This document shows positions 54,456-64,000 of a DNA stretch of 64,000 nucleotides, one piece after another. Every line of letters starts with the position of its first letter. The stretch's first letter is position 1. The DNA is taken from the NCBI RefSeq assembly GCF_013410405.1, contig NZ_JACCFK010000001.1, positions 4,402,001-4,466,000 of the forward strand. The letters run 5' to 3'. Source of the DNA: Amycolatopsis endophytica. GTDB lineage: Bacteria > Actinomycetota > Actinomycetes > Mycobacteriales > Pseudonocardiaceae. The notes beneath the pieces are model-generated. The model ran no database searches and had not been told where the DNA came from. It saw only the letters and a list, made by a program, of their open reading frames with translations. The translations under genes and the position numbers were made by a program.

Positions 54456-55688
54456 TCACTTTTCCGGGGTGCTGACGTCGGCGGCGGGCTCGGCGTCGTC
54501 CTCCCGGCCCGGCGTCCGCAGGTTCCACTTCGTGATGACCCATTTGAACAGGAAGTAGTAGATCGCCGCGTACACCAGGCCGATCGGGATCAGCAACCAC
54601 GCCCGGTTCGCCGCCGGCGCGCTGAAGTTCAGCGCGAAGTCGATCGCACCGGCGGAGAACGAGAACCCGAGATGGATGTCCAGCGCGTTGCAGATCGCCA
54701 GCGAGACACCGGTCAGCACCGCGTGGATCAGGTACAGCGGCCATGCGACGAACATGAACGCGAACTCGATCGGCTCGGTGACACCGGTCAGGAACGAGGT
54801 GAACGCGGCGGCGATCATGATGCCGCCGACCACCTTGCGCTGACCCGGCCGCGCGGTCTTCCAGATCGCCAGCGCGGCCGCGGGCAGCGCGAACATGAAG
54901 ATCGGGAAGAAGCCGGTGGTGAACGCACCCGCCGTCGGGATGCCATCGAAGAAGTTGTTGATGTCACCGCCGTCGAAGATGAACCACACCGGCACGTTGA
55001 GCAGCTGGTGCAGGCCGACCGGCAGCAGGAGCCGGTTGAGCACACCGTAGATGCCGCCGCCGGCCACCGCGTTGCCGGTGACGCCGTCACCGATCCACTG
55101 GATCGCGTTGTCGACCGCCGGGAACACCAGCCCGGCGATGACGCCGATCACGATCAGGACCAGCGAGTTGATGATCGGCACGAACCGGCGCCCGCCGAAG
55201 AACGCGAGGTAGGGCGGGAGCTTGATGCGGTGGAAGCGCTGCCACAGCACCGCGGTCACGAGGCCGACGATGATGCCGCCGAGCACGCTGTAGGGCCACT
55301 TGATGGGCTGCAGCCACCAGCCGTCCCCGAAGCCCTCCAGCTCGTCGATCGGCGCGAACACCTGCACGACCTTGTTGAACACCACGAACCCGACCACTGC
55401 GGCGACACCGGTCGAGCCGTCCCCCTTGCGTGCGAAGCCGACCGCGATGCCGACCGCGAACAGCAGCGGCAGCCAGTCGAACAGGCCACCGCCCGCCGCG
55501 GCGAGCACCTCGGCGACCTTGTTCCAGCCGAGCCCGTCCGGGCCGAGCAGGTCGTCCTGCCCGAGCCGGCTCAGCAGGCCTGCTGCGGGCAGCGTGGCGA
55601 TGGGCAGCATGAGGCTGCGGCCGAAGCGTTGCAGCCCCGCCATCCCCCTGCGTTTTCCCTTTGTTCCGTCCGCGATGGTGGCGTTCAC
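54456..55688 (-). CDS. PTS EIIC permease, glucose/N-acetylglucosamine family
   Basis: 410 residues, membrane EIIC alone without fused EIIB or EIIA. Markers: RFGRSLMLPIATLPAAGLL, the substrate-loop FLTGVTEPIEFAFMF (the conserved TEPIEF), and GLHQLLNVPVWF. The family imports and phosphorylates N-acetylglucosamine or glucose; the DasR-like regulator and dre site next to it favour N-acetylglucosamine (NagE2-like). The start overlaps the gntR-type gene stop by four bases. EIIB and EIIA are encoded divergently at 56617-57302. Confidence 0.9.
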   Translation of the reverse strand: MNATIADGTKGKRRGMAGLQRFGRSLMLPIATLPAAGLLSRLGQDDLLGPDGLGWNKVAEVLAAAGGGLFDWLPLLFAVGIAVGFARKGDGSTGVAAVVGFVVFNKVVQVFAPIDELEGFGDGWWLQPIKWPYSVLGGIIVGLVTAVLWQRFHRIKLPPYLAFFGGRRFVPIINSLVLIVIGVIAGLVFPAVDNAIQWIGDGVTGNAVAGGGIYGVLNRLLLPVGLHQLLNVPVWFIFDGGDINNFFDGIPTAGAFTTGFFPIFMFALPAAALAIWKTARPGQRKVVGGIMIAAAFTSFLTGVTEPIEFAFMFVAWPLYLIHAVLTGVSLAICNALDIHLGFSFSAGAIDFALNFSAPAANRAWLLIPIGLVYAAIYYFLFKWVITKWNLRTPGREDDAEPAADVSTPEK

Positions 55689-56452
55689 GGGTTACCTCCG
55701 TGTTCGGCGGGGACTGTGCGATCCAGTTGCATGGACACCTCGTACCGGTCGCCCCGGTACCACGAGGTCATGTCCTCCACCGGGACTCCGGATGCGCTGG
55801 AGACGCGGCGGAAGACCAGGAGCGGGTCGCCGCTGCGGATGCCGAGCAGCCGCGCGGTCTCCCGGTCCGCCGCTTCGGACCACACCGTCTGGCGGGCGTG
55901 GTCCAAGCGGAGGTCGTAGCGCTGTGCGAGCTGCTCGTACAGCGAAGAGGTCAGATCCAGATCGGGCAGTCCGGGCAGGTGACCGGGGTGGTACCAGCCG
56001 CGCTCGACGGCGAGCGGTGTCCCGTCCGCGCGGCGGCGGCGCACCAGCCGGTACGCCGTTTCGCGCGGGTCCAGCCCGAGCGCGCCGGCGGTTTCCGCGG
56101 GCGGCACCTCGGGGCCGCAGTGCAGCAGCTCGGTGGCGGGTTCCAGACCGCGGCGGCGCATGTCGTCGGTGAACGACATGAGGTAGATCTGCAGTTCCAT
56201 CCGCCGGGTCGCGGTGAAGGTGCCCTTGCCGCGGGCGCGGGTGAGCAGCCCTTCCTCGACCAGCTTGCCGATCGCGGAGCGGACCGTCAGCCGGGACACC
56301 CGGTAGCGTTGCGCCAGCTCGCGTTCCGACGGGATCGGCGAGCCGGGGGGCAGCTCACGCTCGATCGCGCGGCGCAGGATCTCCCGCAGCTGGGCGTGTT
56401 TCGGGGTCGGCCCGTCCACCACCTGGTCAGCGGTGGTCGCGCTGCCGGCCAT
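55685..56452 (-). CDS. dasR: GntR/HutC-family regulator, DasR-like
   Basis: 255 residues. GntR winged helix: KHAQLREILRRAIERELPPGSPIPSERELAQRYRVSRLTVRSAIGKLVEEGLL; a UTRA effector domain follows (about 95-245; RVSSASGVPVEDMTSWYRGDRYE). It resembles Streptomyces DasR, which binds dre sites and lets go when glucosamine-6-phosphate is bound. A dre-like site lies 61 bp upstream, in the promoter shared with the EIIB-EIIA genes, so autoregulation and control of the whole PTS are likely. Orthology is probable but not proven. Confidence 0.85.
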   Translation of the reverse strand: MAGSATTADQVVDGPTPKHAQLREILRRAIERELPPGSPIPSERELAQRYRVSRLTVRSAIGKLVEEGLLTRARGKGTFTATRRMELQIYLMSFTDDMRRRGLEPATELLHCGPEVPPAETAGALGLDPRETAYRLVRRRRADGTPLAVERGWYHPGHLPGLPDLDLTSSLYEQLAQRYDLRLDHARQTVWSEAADRETARLLGIRSGDPLLVFRRVSSASGVPVEDMTSWYRGDRYEVSMQLDRTVPAEHGGNP

Positions 56453-56512
56453 GCCGCCTCCAGGTTTCGAGTGGGTTTCCGGGCTCGCTTCGACGGCCTG
56501 ACATTGGTACGT

Positions 56513-56528
56513 TCCGGTCTAGACCATT
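56513..56528. promoter_or_regulatory. dre site (DasR-responsive element)
   Basis: TCCGGTCTAGACCATT contains the perfect palindrome GGTCTAGACC (56516-56525) and matches the DasR consensus ACTGGTCTAGACCACT at 13 of 16 positions. It lies between the divergent dasR-like gene and the EIIB-EIIA operon. Confidence 0.85.
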
Positions 56529-56616
56529 TCTTGATGGGGCAGAATGCTCCGCTACCCGCACGGGTGTCAACCACCGTTACGGGTTCGTGTTCGACTACAG
56601 GAGTGAGGAGACCGCC

Positions 56617-56853
56617 GTGGCGGACGAAAGGCCGGAGAAGATCCTGGCGGCACTGGGCGGCGCGGACAACGTCGTCGAGATCGAAGGCTGCATCACGCGG
56701 CTGCGCTGCGAGCTCGAGGACGGCTCGCTGGTGGACGAGGGCGCGCTCAAGGCGGCGGGCGCCCACGGCGTCATGAAGATGGGCTCGGTGGTGCAGGTCG
56801 TCGTCGGGCCGGAGGCGGACAACATCGCCAGCGACATCCAGGACCTGATGTGA
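56617..56853 (+). CDS. PTS EIIB component (GlcNAc/glucose family)
   Basis: 78 residues from GTG 56617, six bases after GAGGAG. The phosphorylated Cys is in VVEIEGCITRLRCELED, the classic EIIB-glc motif, and HGVMKMGSVVQVVVGPEADNIASDI is the C-terminal half. It takes phosphate from the EIIA protein encoded next and passes it to the sugar through the EIIC permease on the other strand. Confidence 0.93.
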   Translation: MADERPEKILAALGGADNVVEIEGCITRLRCELEDGSLVDEGALKAAGAHGVMKMGSVVQVVVGPEADNIASDIQDLM

Positions 56854-57302
56854 GCCTGCCCGTCGTGAGCCCGGTCCCTGGCCGCGTCACGCCGATGGCG
56901 GAGGTGCCGGATCCGGTGTTCGCGCAGTCGATGGTCGGCCCCGGGGTCGCGGTGCTGCCCTCGGGCGGGCGGCAGGACGCGCTCAGCCCGGTCGACGGCA
57001 CGGTGGTCACGCTGCACCCGCACGCGTTCGTGGTGGCCACCGGAGCCGGCCAGGGGGTGCTGGTGCACCTGGGCATCGACACGGTGAAGCAGAAGGGCGA
57101 GGGCTTCACGCTGCACGTCGTGAAGGGCGAGTCGGTGCGGGCCGGGCAGCCGCTGATCAGCTGGGACCCGGACGCGGTCGCCGCCGCCGGGTACTCACCG
57201 GTCGTGCCGGTGGTCGCGCTCGACGTGGAGGCCACGGCACTGTCGGGGCTGCCCGACGGCGGCGACATCGCCGCCGGCGAGCAGCTGTTCAGCTGGGATT
57301 GA
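56850..57302 (+). CDS. crr: PTS EIIA component, glucose type (Crr-like)
   Basis: 150 residues. VVSPVPGRVTPMAEVPDPVFAQSMVGPGVAVLP and the active-site His in GQGVLVHLGIDTVKQKGEGF are typical of EIIA-glc, with the second His in LHPHAFVVAT. The GTG overlaps the EIIB stop by four bases. It receives phosphate from HPr. A hairpin terminator follows the stop. Confidence 0.92.
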   Translation: MSLPVVSPVPGRVTPMAEVPDPVFAQSMVGPGVAVLPSGGRQDALSPVDGTVVTLHPHAFVVATGAGQGVLVHLGIDTVKQKGEGFTLHVVKGESVRAGQPLISWDPDAVAAAGYSPVVPVVALDVEATALSGLPDGGDIAAGEQLFSWD

Positions 57303-57312
57303 CGCACGGGGA

Positions 57313-57335
57313 GCGGCGCGGGCCGCCCGCGCCGC
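57313..57335. terminator. Hairpin between convergent EIIA and Rieske genes
   Basis: GCGGCGCGGG (57313-57322) and CCCGCGCCGC (57326-57335) form a perfect 10-bp stem with a 3-nt loop, 11 bp past the EIIA stop and 13 bp before the opposing Rieske stop. Confidence 0.75.
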
Positions 57336-57347
57336 ACCCGGGAAGTC

Positions 57348-57776
57348 TCAGGCGGTCACGACGTTCGAGCCGTCGACCCTGACCGCGATCGGGGACAGCC
57401 CGGAATCGGCCGGTCCCTTCTCCAGCGCGCCGGTGAGGGTGTCGAACTCCGAGCCGTGCAGCGGGCACTTGATCTTGTCGCCCTCTGGGGCCACCGTCGC
57501 GCCCTGGTGCGGGCACACCGCGCTGAAGCAGGCCGCGGTGGTCTCGGTCGGGCGCGCGACGATGGCGGGCTCGCCGTCGACCGTGACCGACTTGGCCTGG
57601 CCGACCGGGACGTCGTCGAGCGCGGTCACCGTGGTGCCCGCCGGTACCGCGCCGGTGTTCTGGCTGCTTCCGGAGCTGCCGGTGTCGCTTCCGCCGCAGG
57701 CGGCCAGGACCACGGTGCCCGCGGCGGCGACCCCGGTCGTCAGGACGGTACGGCGGGTGGGTGAGTGAGCAGTCAT
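57348..57776 (-). CDS. Rieske [2Fe-2S] lipoprotein with Tat-like signal
   Basis: 142 residues from ATG 57776. The signal region has a twin Arg (TRRTVLTTG) and a lipobox LAAC (about residues 25-28), so it is probably a Tat-exported lipoprotein. The cluster ligands are in VCPHQGATV and KCPLHGSEFD (C-x-H and C-x2-H). Similar small Rieske proteins occur in envelope redox chains of actinomycetes. It diverges from the membrane protein - sigma factor operon, and its own promoter matches the SigL consensus, so it is probably a target of that sigma factor. Confidence 0.88.
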   Translation of the reverse strand: MTAHSPTRRTVLTTGVAAAGTVVLAACGGSDTGSSGSSQNTGAVPAGTTVTALDDVPVGQAKSVTVDGEPAIVARPTETTAACFSAVCPHQGATVAPEGDKIKCPLHGSEFDTLTGALEKGPADSGLSPIAVRVDGSNVVTA

Positions 57777-57783
57777 GCCCCGT

Positions 57784-57811
57784 GACACGGGAGAAGGCGC
57801 CGTCCGGTTCA
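57784..57811 (-). promoter_or_regulatory. SigL-type ECF promoter of the Rieske gene
   Basis: Minus strand TGAACC (57811-57806), 16-bp spacer, CGTGTC (57789-57784): exact match to the SigL-type consensus TGAACC-N16-CGTGTC as I know it from M. tuberculosis. The start site would fall within about two bases of the ATG at 57776, so the message may be leaderless. Confidence 0.7.
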
Positions 57812-57825
57812 CGTTCGCGCCGGAT

Positions 57826-57853
57826 TGAACCCGATCGCCGTCCGTTCCGTGGT
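57826..57853 (+). promoter_or_regulatory. SigL-type ECF promoter of the sigma factor operon
   Basis: TGAACC (57826-57831), 16-bp spacer, CGTGGT (57848-57853). It has the same -35 and spacing as the Rieske promoter on the other strand, and five of six bases of the CGTGTC -10 region (CGTGGT). It lies 38 bp before the membrane protein GTG and suggests autoregulation. Confidence 0.6.
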
Positions 57854-57891
57854 GAACGGGTGCAAGGATCGCCGGTGGAGGAGGTCGGGTC

Positions 57892-58281
57892 GTGGTCGCG
57901 TGGCTGTTGCGGATCCTGGTGGTCCTCGGGCTGCTCGGATCGGCCTGGGTGCACTACGACCTGTGGGCCAACGAGGGGTTCGACGAGATCGACACGATCG
58001 GCCCGTTGTTCCTGGTCAACGTGGTCGCCGGGGTGGTGCTCGCGGTGGCGGTGCTGGTGTGGCGCCACTGGCTGCCGGTGCTGGGCGCGATCGGGTTCGG
58101 CGCGGTGACGCTCGCCGCGTACCTGGTGTCGCTGACGCCGTCCGGGCTGTTCGGGGTGCGCGAGCAGTTCGTCACCTCCGCGGAGACGTGGGGCGTGGTC
58201 ACCGAGGCCGGGTGCGTGGTGTTCGGCGTGGCGTTGCTGGTCGCGCAGCGGGTGCGGCGGAAGCAGGGCGTGCTCACGTGA
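57892..58281 (+). CDS. Small four-helix membrane protein upstream of ECF sigma
   Basis: 129 residues, four predicted membrane helices (VAWLLRILVVLGLLGSAW; LFLVNVVAGVVLAVAVLVW; LPVLGAIGFGAVTLAAYLVSL; VVTEAGCVVFGVALLVAQ). GTG 57892 follows GGAGGAGGTCGG. The stop overlaps the sigma factor GTG by four bases. It might be part of the sensing unit for the sigma/anti-sigma pair; no known domain is recognised. Confidence 0.75.
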   Translation: MVAWLLRILVVLGLLGSAWVHYDLWANEGFDEIDTIGPLFLVNVVAGVVLAVAVLVWRHWLPVLGAIGFGAVTLAAYLVSLTPSGLFGVREQFVTSAETWGVVTEAGCVVFGVALLVAQRVRRKQGVLT

Positions 58282-58790
58282 AGGAGGCCGCGGAAGACCA
58301 GTTGATGCGGGCGCTGCACGATGACCACGCGGCCGCACTCTGGTCCTACGCGCTGCGCCTGACCGGGGGCGACCGGGCCCGCGCCGAGGACGTCGTGCAG
58401 GAGACGCTGCTGCGGGCGTGGAAGCATCCGCGGGTGCTGGACCAGACGCAGGGGTCGGCACGGGCGTGGTTGTTCACGGTGGCTCGGCGGATCGCCATCG
58501 ACGACTGGCGGTCGGCCGCGCACCGTTCGGAGGTGACCACGGACGCGCCGCCCGAAGTCCCCGCGCCGGACGACACCGACCGGGCGCTGCAGGGCTGGCT
58601 GGTCGCCGAGGGGCTGCGGGAACTGTCGGCGGCGCACCGCGAGGTGCTGCTGTTGTGCTACTTCCAGGGCTACTCGGTCGCGGACACGGCCGCGCGGCTC
58701 GGAATCTCGCCCGGGACGGTCAAGTCCCGGACGCACTACGCGTTGCGGGCGCTGAAGCTCGCGCTGGAGGAGAAGGGGGTGACCCGGTGA
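58278..58790 (+). CDS. ECF sigma factor, SigL-type
   Basis: 170 residues from GTG 58278. Region 2: HAAALWSYALRLTGGDRARAEDVVQETLLRAWKHP with the DVVQET core-binding segment and RAWLFTVARRIAIDDWRS; region 4: ELSAAHREVLLLCYFQGYSVADTAARLGISPGTVKSRTHYALRALK. The sequence is close to M. tuberculosis SigL. The GTG overlaps the membrane protein stop and the gene stop overlaps the anti-sigma start, so the three are coupled. Confidence 0.9.
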   Translation: MKEAAEDQLMRALHDDHAAALWSYALRLTGGDRARAEDVVQETLLRAWKHPRVLDQTQGSARAWLFTVARRIAIDDWRSAAHRSEVTTDAPPEVPAPDDTDRALQGWLVAEGLRELSAAHREVLLLCYFQGYSVADTAARLGISPGTVKSRTHYALRALKLALEEKGVTR

Positions 58791-59422
58791 TCGAGCGGAC
58801 CGACGACTTCGTGACCTACGACGCGGCTTACGTGCTGGGCGCCCTCTCGCCCGAGGACCGGGCGGCGTTCGAGGCGCACCTGCGCACGTGCGAGAGGTGC
58901 TCGCGGGCGGTGGCGGAGCTGGCCGGTCTGCCGGGCCTGTTGGCGCAGGTGACGCCCGACATGGTCGAGGCCGAGCCGCCCCCGGACCGCTTGCTGCCCG
59001 CGCTGCTGCACCACGTCCGCCGGGCCCGGCGCCGTCGCACGCTGACGACCTTCGGGGTCGCGGTGGCCGCCGCGGCGGCCGTGCTGGTGGCGATCTTCGT
59101 GCCCCAGGCGGGCGGCGGCGCGAACGGCACCGCGATGACCCCGCTGGGCGCCTACCCGGTCCAGGCGACGGCGGCCGTGGCCGAGGTCTCGGGCGGCAGC
59201 AGGGTCGACATGTCCTGCAGCTACCGCGGCGCCTCCCGCGGCGCCGGATACCTCCTGGTGGCGATCCGGATGGACGGCTCGGAGGCCGAACTGGCGACGT
59301 GGAACGCCGACCCGGACCGCGACGCGCGTATCTCGGTGGGCACCGACGTGCCGCCGGAGCAGATCCAGGCACTGGAAATCCGGACGACGAGCGGGGAGCC
59401 GTTGCTGCGCTGGCAGCCGTGA
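58787..59422 (+). CDS. Zinc-finger anti-sigma factor, RslA-like
   Basis: 211 residues. The N-terminal zinc-binding anti-sigma motif H-x3-C-x2-C is in FEAHLRTCERCSRAV (about 31-38). One membrane helix follows (about 86-104) and then an extracytoplasmic part that may sense redox or envelope stress. In M. tuberculosis RslA loses SigL on oxidation of this motif. Overlap with the sigma gene: GTGA at 58787-58790. Confidence 0.88.
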   Translation: MIERTDDFVTYDAAYVLGALSPEDRAAFEAHLRTCERCSRAVAELAGLPGLLAQVTPDMVEAEPPPDRLLPALLHHVRRARRRRTLTTFGVAVAAAAAVLVAIFVPQAGGGANGTAMTPLGAYPVQATAAVAEVSGGSRVDMSCSYRGASRGAGYLLVAIRMDGSEAELATWNADPDRDARISVGTDVPPEQIQALEIRTTSGEPLLRWQP

Positions 59423-60158
59423 AGTGCGCGGGGAGCGGCCCCGGTGGCGTGGGGGTGCGCGGGGGCAGCGCCGGAGGCGCCCGGCGGGCGGTTGTCGGCG
59501 GGCAGTGCCGGCAATCACACCGCCCAGCAGCGCCGATCCGCTGGAACTTCTGCGCCGAGCGAACAAGCGCAACACTTTGACGGCGGGTTCGTGCCCGCTG
59601 GCGAGGTCGAGCCGGTCGCGGAGGTTCGCCGAGCGAACCACGCGGTCGCACCAAGGGCGATTCGTGTCCTTCCTGCGGACACAGCGCCGCCGTCGGTACC
59701 CGCATGAGCAGTTGCGTCAGCAACCTGGGTCGCGGCGCCCGGCCGGTCGCCGTCGATGTCCGCGTCAAGCGATGATGCCAGCGCACCGATCGGAACCCGC
59801 CGACCCGGAGCCGATCTCTGCCGCCACGGCGCCGCCGACGGATGATCCCTGCCCTCAACGCGACCTCGGCGTCATCTGAGGCGCGTTTCGCCTTTGTACG
59901 AGTGGGCTTTTCGCGCGGTCACGGGTGGATCCGTTCGCGCGCGAGCTTCTCGTTATGCCGCCCTGTTCCGCGTTTTCCTCTCGCGACCGAACAGCGGCGG
60001 GGCCGCCGAACCACGCAGTTCAGCAGGACTCTTACCTCCCACAGCTGCCGAGGACACCGGTGCACGAAAGTCCCACTCGCGCGGTGTCCCTTGCGCGAGT
60101 GGGACTTTCGTGCGCGCTCCGATTTGGTTCCGTGGCGCTCCGTGTCCACCCTGGACTC
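59423..60158. other. 736-bp gap with inverted repeat, no gene
   Basis: No reading frame here has a start signal or a recognisable domain. It contains GTGTCC-N7-GGACAC (59664-59682), a degenerate copy CGAGTGGGCTTTTCGCGC (59899-59916), and the perfect inverted repeat at 60062-60113 just before the prepilin peptidase. It may be a decayed gene or an insertion site. Confidence 0.55.
60062..60113. repeat. Perfect inverted repeat, 21-bp arms, 10-nt loop
   Basis: Left arm 60062-60082 (beginning GCACGAAAGTCCCACTCG) and right arm 60093-60113 are exact reverse complements; the loop is GGTGTCCCTT. It ends 45 bp upstream of the prepilin peptidase ATG. A degenerate single arm is present at 59899-59916. 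The element looks like a dispersed repeat, not a terminator of a nearby gene (the closest upstream stop is 640 bp away). Confidence 0.92.
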
Positions 60159-60734
60159 ATGAACGGGGGACTGGTGGCGGCGCTCGGCGCGGCCGGAATG
60201 TGTGTCGGTGCCGGGACGGCGATCCTGCTCGCCCGGGCGGGAGCGTCGGTGCCGCTCCGGGCCACTGCCGCGGGCACCGGGCTGGCGTGGTCGGTCGTCA
60301 CGGCGTCGGTCACTTCGGTGTCGTGGCTGCCGGTGCCGCTGGTGGTGACGGCACTCGCCGTGCCGTTGGTCCTGGCGGATTTGCGTCACCGGCGGCTCCC
60401 GGACGCGCTCACCCTGCCCGCGTACCCACTGATCGTCGCGGTCGTGCCGGATCCGTGGACGGCTCTCGCCGCAGCCGCGGTCTTCGGAGGCCTGCACCTG
60501 CTCGTACACGTCATCGCACCACGCGCGATGGGTGCCGGGGACGTCAAACTCGCGGGCGCGCTCGGTGCCGCGCTGGGCAGCGTCGGCTGGTTCGCCCTGC
60601 CCGTGGCCACGGTCGTGGCGGCGTTCATCACAGCCCTGCTGGGGTTGACCGGCCGCTGGACTGAGGGGGTCCCGCACGGGCCGGGCCTGCTGACCGGTGC
60701 CGCAGCGCTCGCGATCCTGCACGTGCCACCCTGA
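60159..60734 (+). CDS. Type IV prepilin peptidase (A24 family), short form
   Basis: 191 residues, six or so membrane helices. The two catalytic Asp are in LADLRHRRLPDALTLP and MGAGDVKLAGALGAALG (the GxGD motif). The cytoplasmic methyltransferase domain of full-length PilD enzymes is missing, as in TadV/CpaA-type peptidases. It cuts the leader of Flp/Tad-type pilins; no pilin genes are in the window. Its place before aroC matches Rv2551c in M. tuberculosis. Confidence 0.85.
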   Translation: MNGGLVAALGAAGMCVGAGTAILLARAGASVPLRATAAGTGLAWSVVTASVTSVSWLPVPLVVTALAVPLVLADLRHRRLPDALTLPAYPLIVAVVPDPWTALAAAAVFGGLHLLVHVIAPRAMGAGDVKLAGALGAALGSVGWFALPVATVVAAFITALLGLTGRWTEGVPHGPGLLTGAAALAILHVPP

Positions 60735-61206
60735 GCCGCCGCCGGACCGCGGTGATGGCGATTCGCGCTTGGGCGGAGCGACGACTGTCCGCGAGCTCGC
60801 GGTGGACCGGCGGCCGGGTCGGGTGGCGCTCCTGAGGTCGGGAGCGCCTTTCGCAGTCGGCAGGCATCCGCCGGTAGCCGTGCGTCCTCCGGCACCCGGG
60901 CTGCTCCGGTGACCGGGCTGCTCCGGTAACCGGGGTGATGCGGAACCGGGTTGGTGCGGCAACCGGGTGCTCCGGTGGCCGGGCATCCTCTGGCAGTCGC
61001 GGCCATCGCCCGGCCGCGACTGCCGCTCGACGGTGACTGCCGCCTCGCGGCGACCATCGCCATCGCCATCGCCACCGGTCGCCCACCGGCCACCGCTTAT
61101 GCAGACCGGCCGTGCGGAAGCACCAATGAGCACGGTTTCCGCGTCCCGGCCCACACCGGCCGGAGCCGCGTGAAGCGGGCTTGTCCTGCCATGACAGGAT
61201 CGGTGG
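60735..61206. other. 472-bp gap with degenerate tandem array, no gene
   Basis: Holds the 17-bp degenerate array at 60875-60995 and a short CATCGC microsatellite (near 61054-61070), then the aroC promoter area. TCCTG-N6-CAGGA (about 61185-61200) lies just before the aroC start. No credible gene. Confidence 0.55.
60875..60995. repeat. Degenerate 17-bp tandem repeat upstream of aroC
   Basis: Phased copies of ACCGGGYTGNTCCGGTA start at 60894, 60912, 60929, 60945, 60962 and 60979, that is every 16-18 bp, with weaker copies before and after. Units differ at many positions, so the array is old or under weak constraint. Confidence 0.6.

Positions 61207-64000
<2,794 letters not shown>

Noticed and set aside
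59424..59879. Short open frame after the anti-sigma gene
   Set aside because: Arg-rich, no start context, no domain, and it overlaps other equally long frames in the same gap.

Overview
This 64 kb window is chromosomal DNA from a very high-GC actinomycete. It has frequent GTG starts, stop/start overlaps of the GTGA and ATGA type, and almost no gaps inside operons. A conservon (sensor ATPase, roadblock protein, DUF742, GTPase), a DasR/dre-controlled PTS, a SigL-type sigma/anti-sigma pair, an Actinobacteria-style SOS box and an intein-bearing Rv2578c-family radical SAM protein all point to the Pseudonocardiaceae; an Amycolatopsis-like genome is the best guess. The right half keeps the gene order of the mycobacterial Rv2578c - aspS - rarA - alaS - ruvX - mltG - aroE - prepilin peptidase - aroC - aroK - aroB locus, with extra genes inserted.

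Region 1 (1-26.8 kb) is accessory and metabolic. It starts with the C-terminal end of a large biotin-dependent carboxylase. Next come an EphD-like hydrolase with a shrunken SDR tail, a small secreted His/Asp-rich repeat protein, and a beta-grasp (MoaD/ThiS-like) protein overlapping a BNR-propeller gene. These are followed by a DegP/HtrA-type protease, an Nramp-like transporter operon with two PRC-barrel proteins, and a conservon that ends in a styrene/indole-monooxygenase-like flavoprotein. An MFS permease fused to carboxypeptidase-regulatory repeats, a LysR/MFS pair, and an aconitase - NDH-2 - small protein cluster complete it.

Region 2 (27-35 kb) looks like a catabolic island. A MarR repressor diverges from an MBL-fold protein, an FAD monooxygenase and an NmrA-like reductase, with a 12-bp palindrome in the shared promoter. 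A truncated IclR-like HTH protein, a Na+/H+ antiporter ending in a UBP-type zinc finger, and an aldehyde dehydrogenase follow.

Region 3 (35-53 kb) is core: an ArsR-SRPBCC regulator with a very clear operator, the SOS-box-controlled intein-containing radical SAM gene, aspS, rarA, alaS, ruvX, mltG and aroE. Region 4 (53-60 kb) is an insertion between aroE and the prepilin peptidase. It carries a serine hydrolase, a complete PTS except for enzyme I (EIIC, HPr, EIIB, EIIA) with its DasR-like regulator, and a Rieske lipoprotein diverging from a membrane protein - ECF sigma - anti-sigma operon. Both sides of that last divergence show the same ECF-type promoter. Region 5 (60-64 kb) holds the prepilin peptidase and aroC-aroK-aroB; aroB runs off the end of the window.

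Several intergenic gaps hold repeat DNA that genes do not explain: a 21-bp tandem repeat family at three separate loci (35.1, 43.2 and 53.2 kb), a 26-bp-arm inverted repeat at 10.2 kb, a perfect 21-bp-arm inverted repeat at 60.1 kb, and a degenerate 17-bp tandem array upstream of aroC. I found no tRNA, rRNA, CRISPR array, transposase or integrase.
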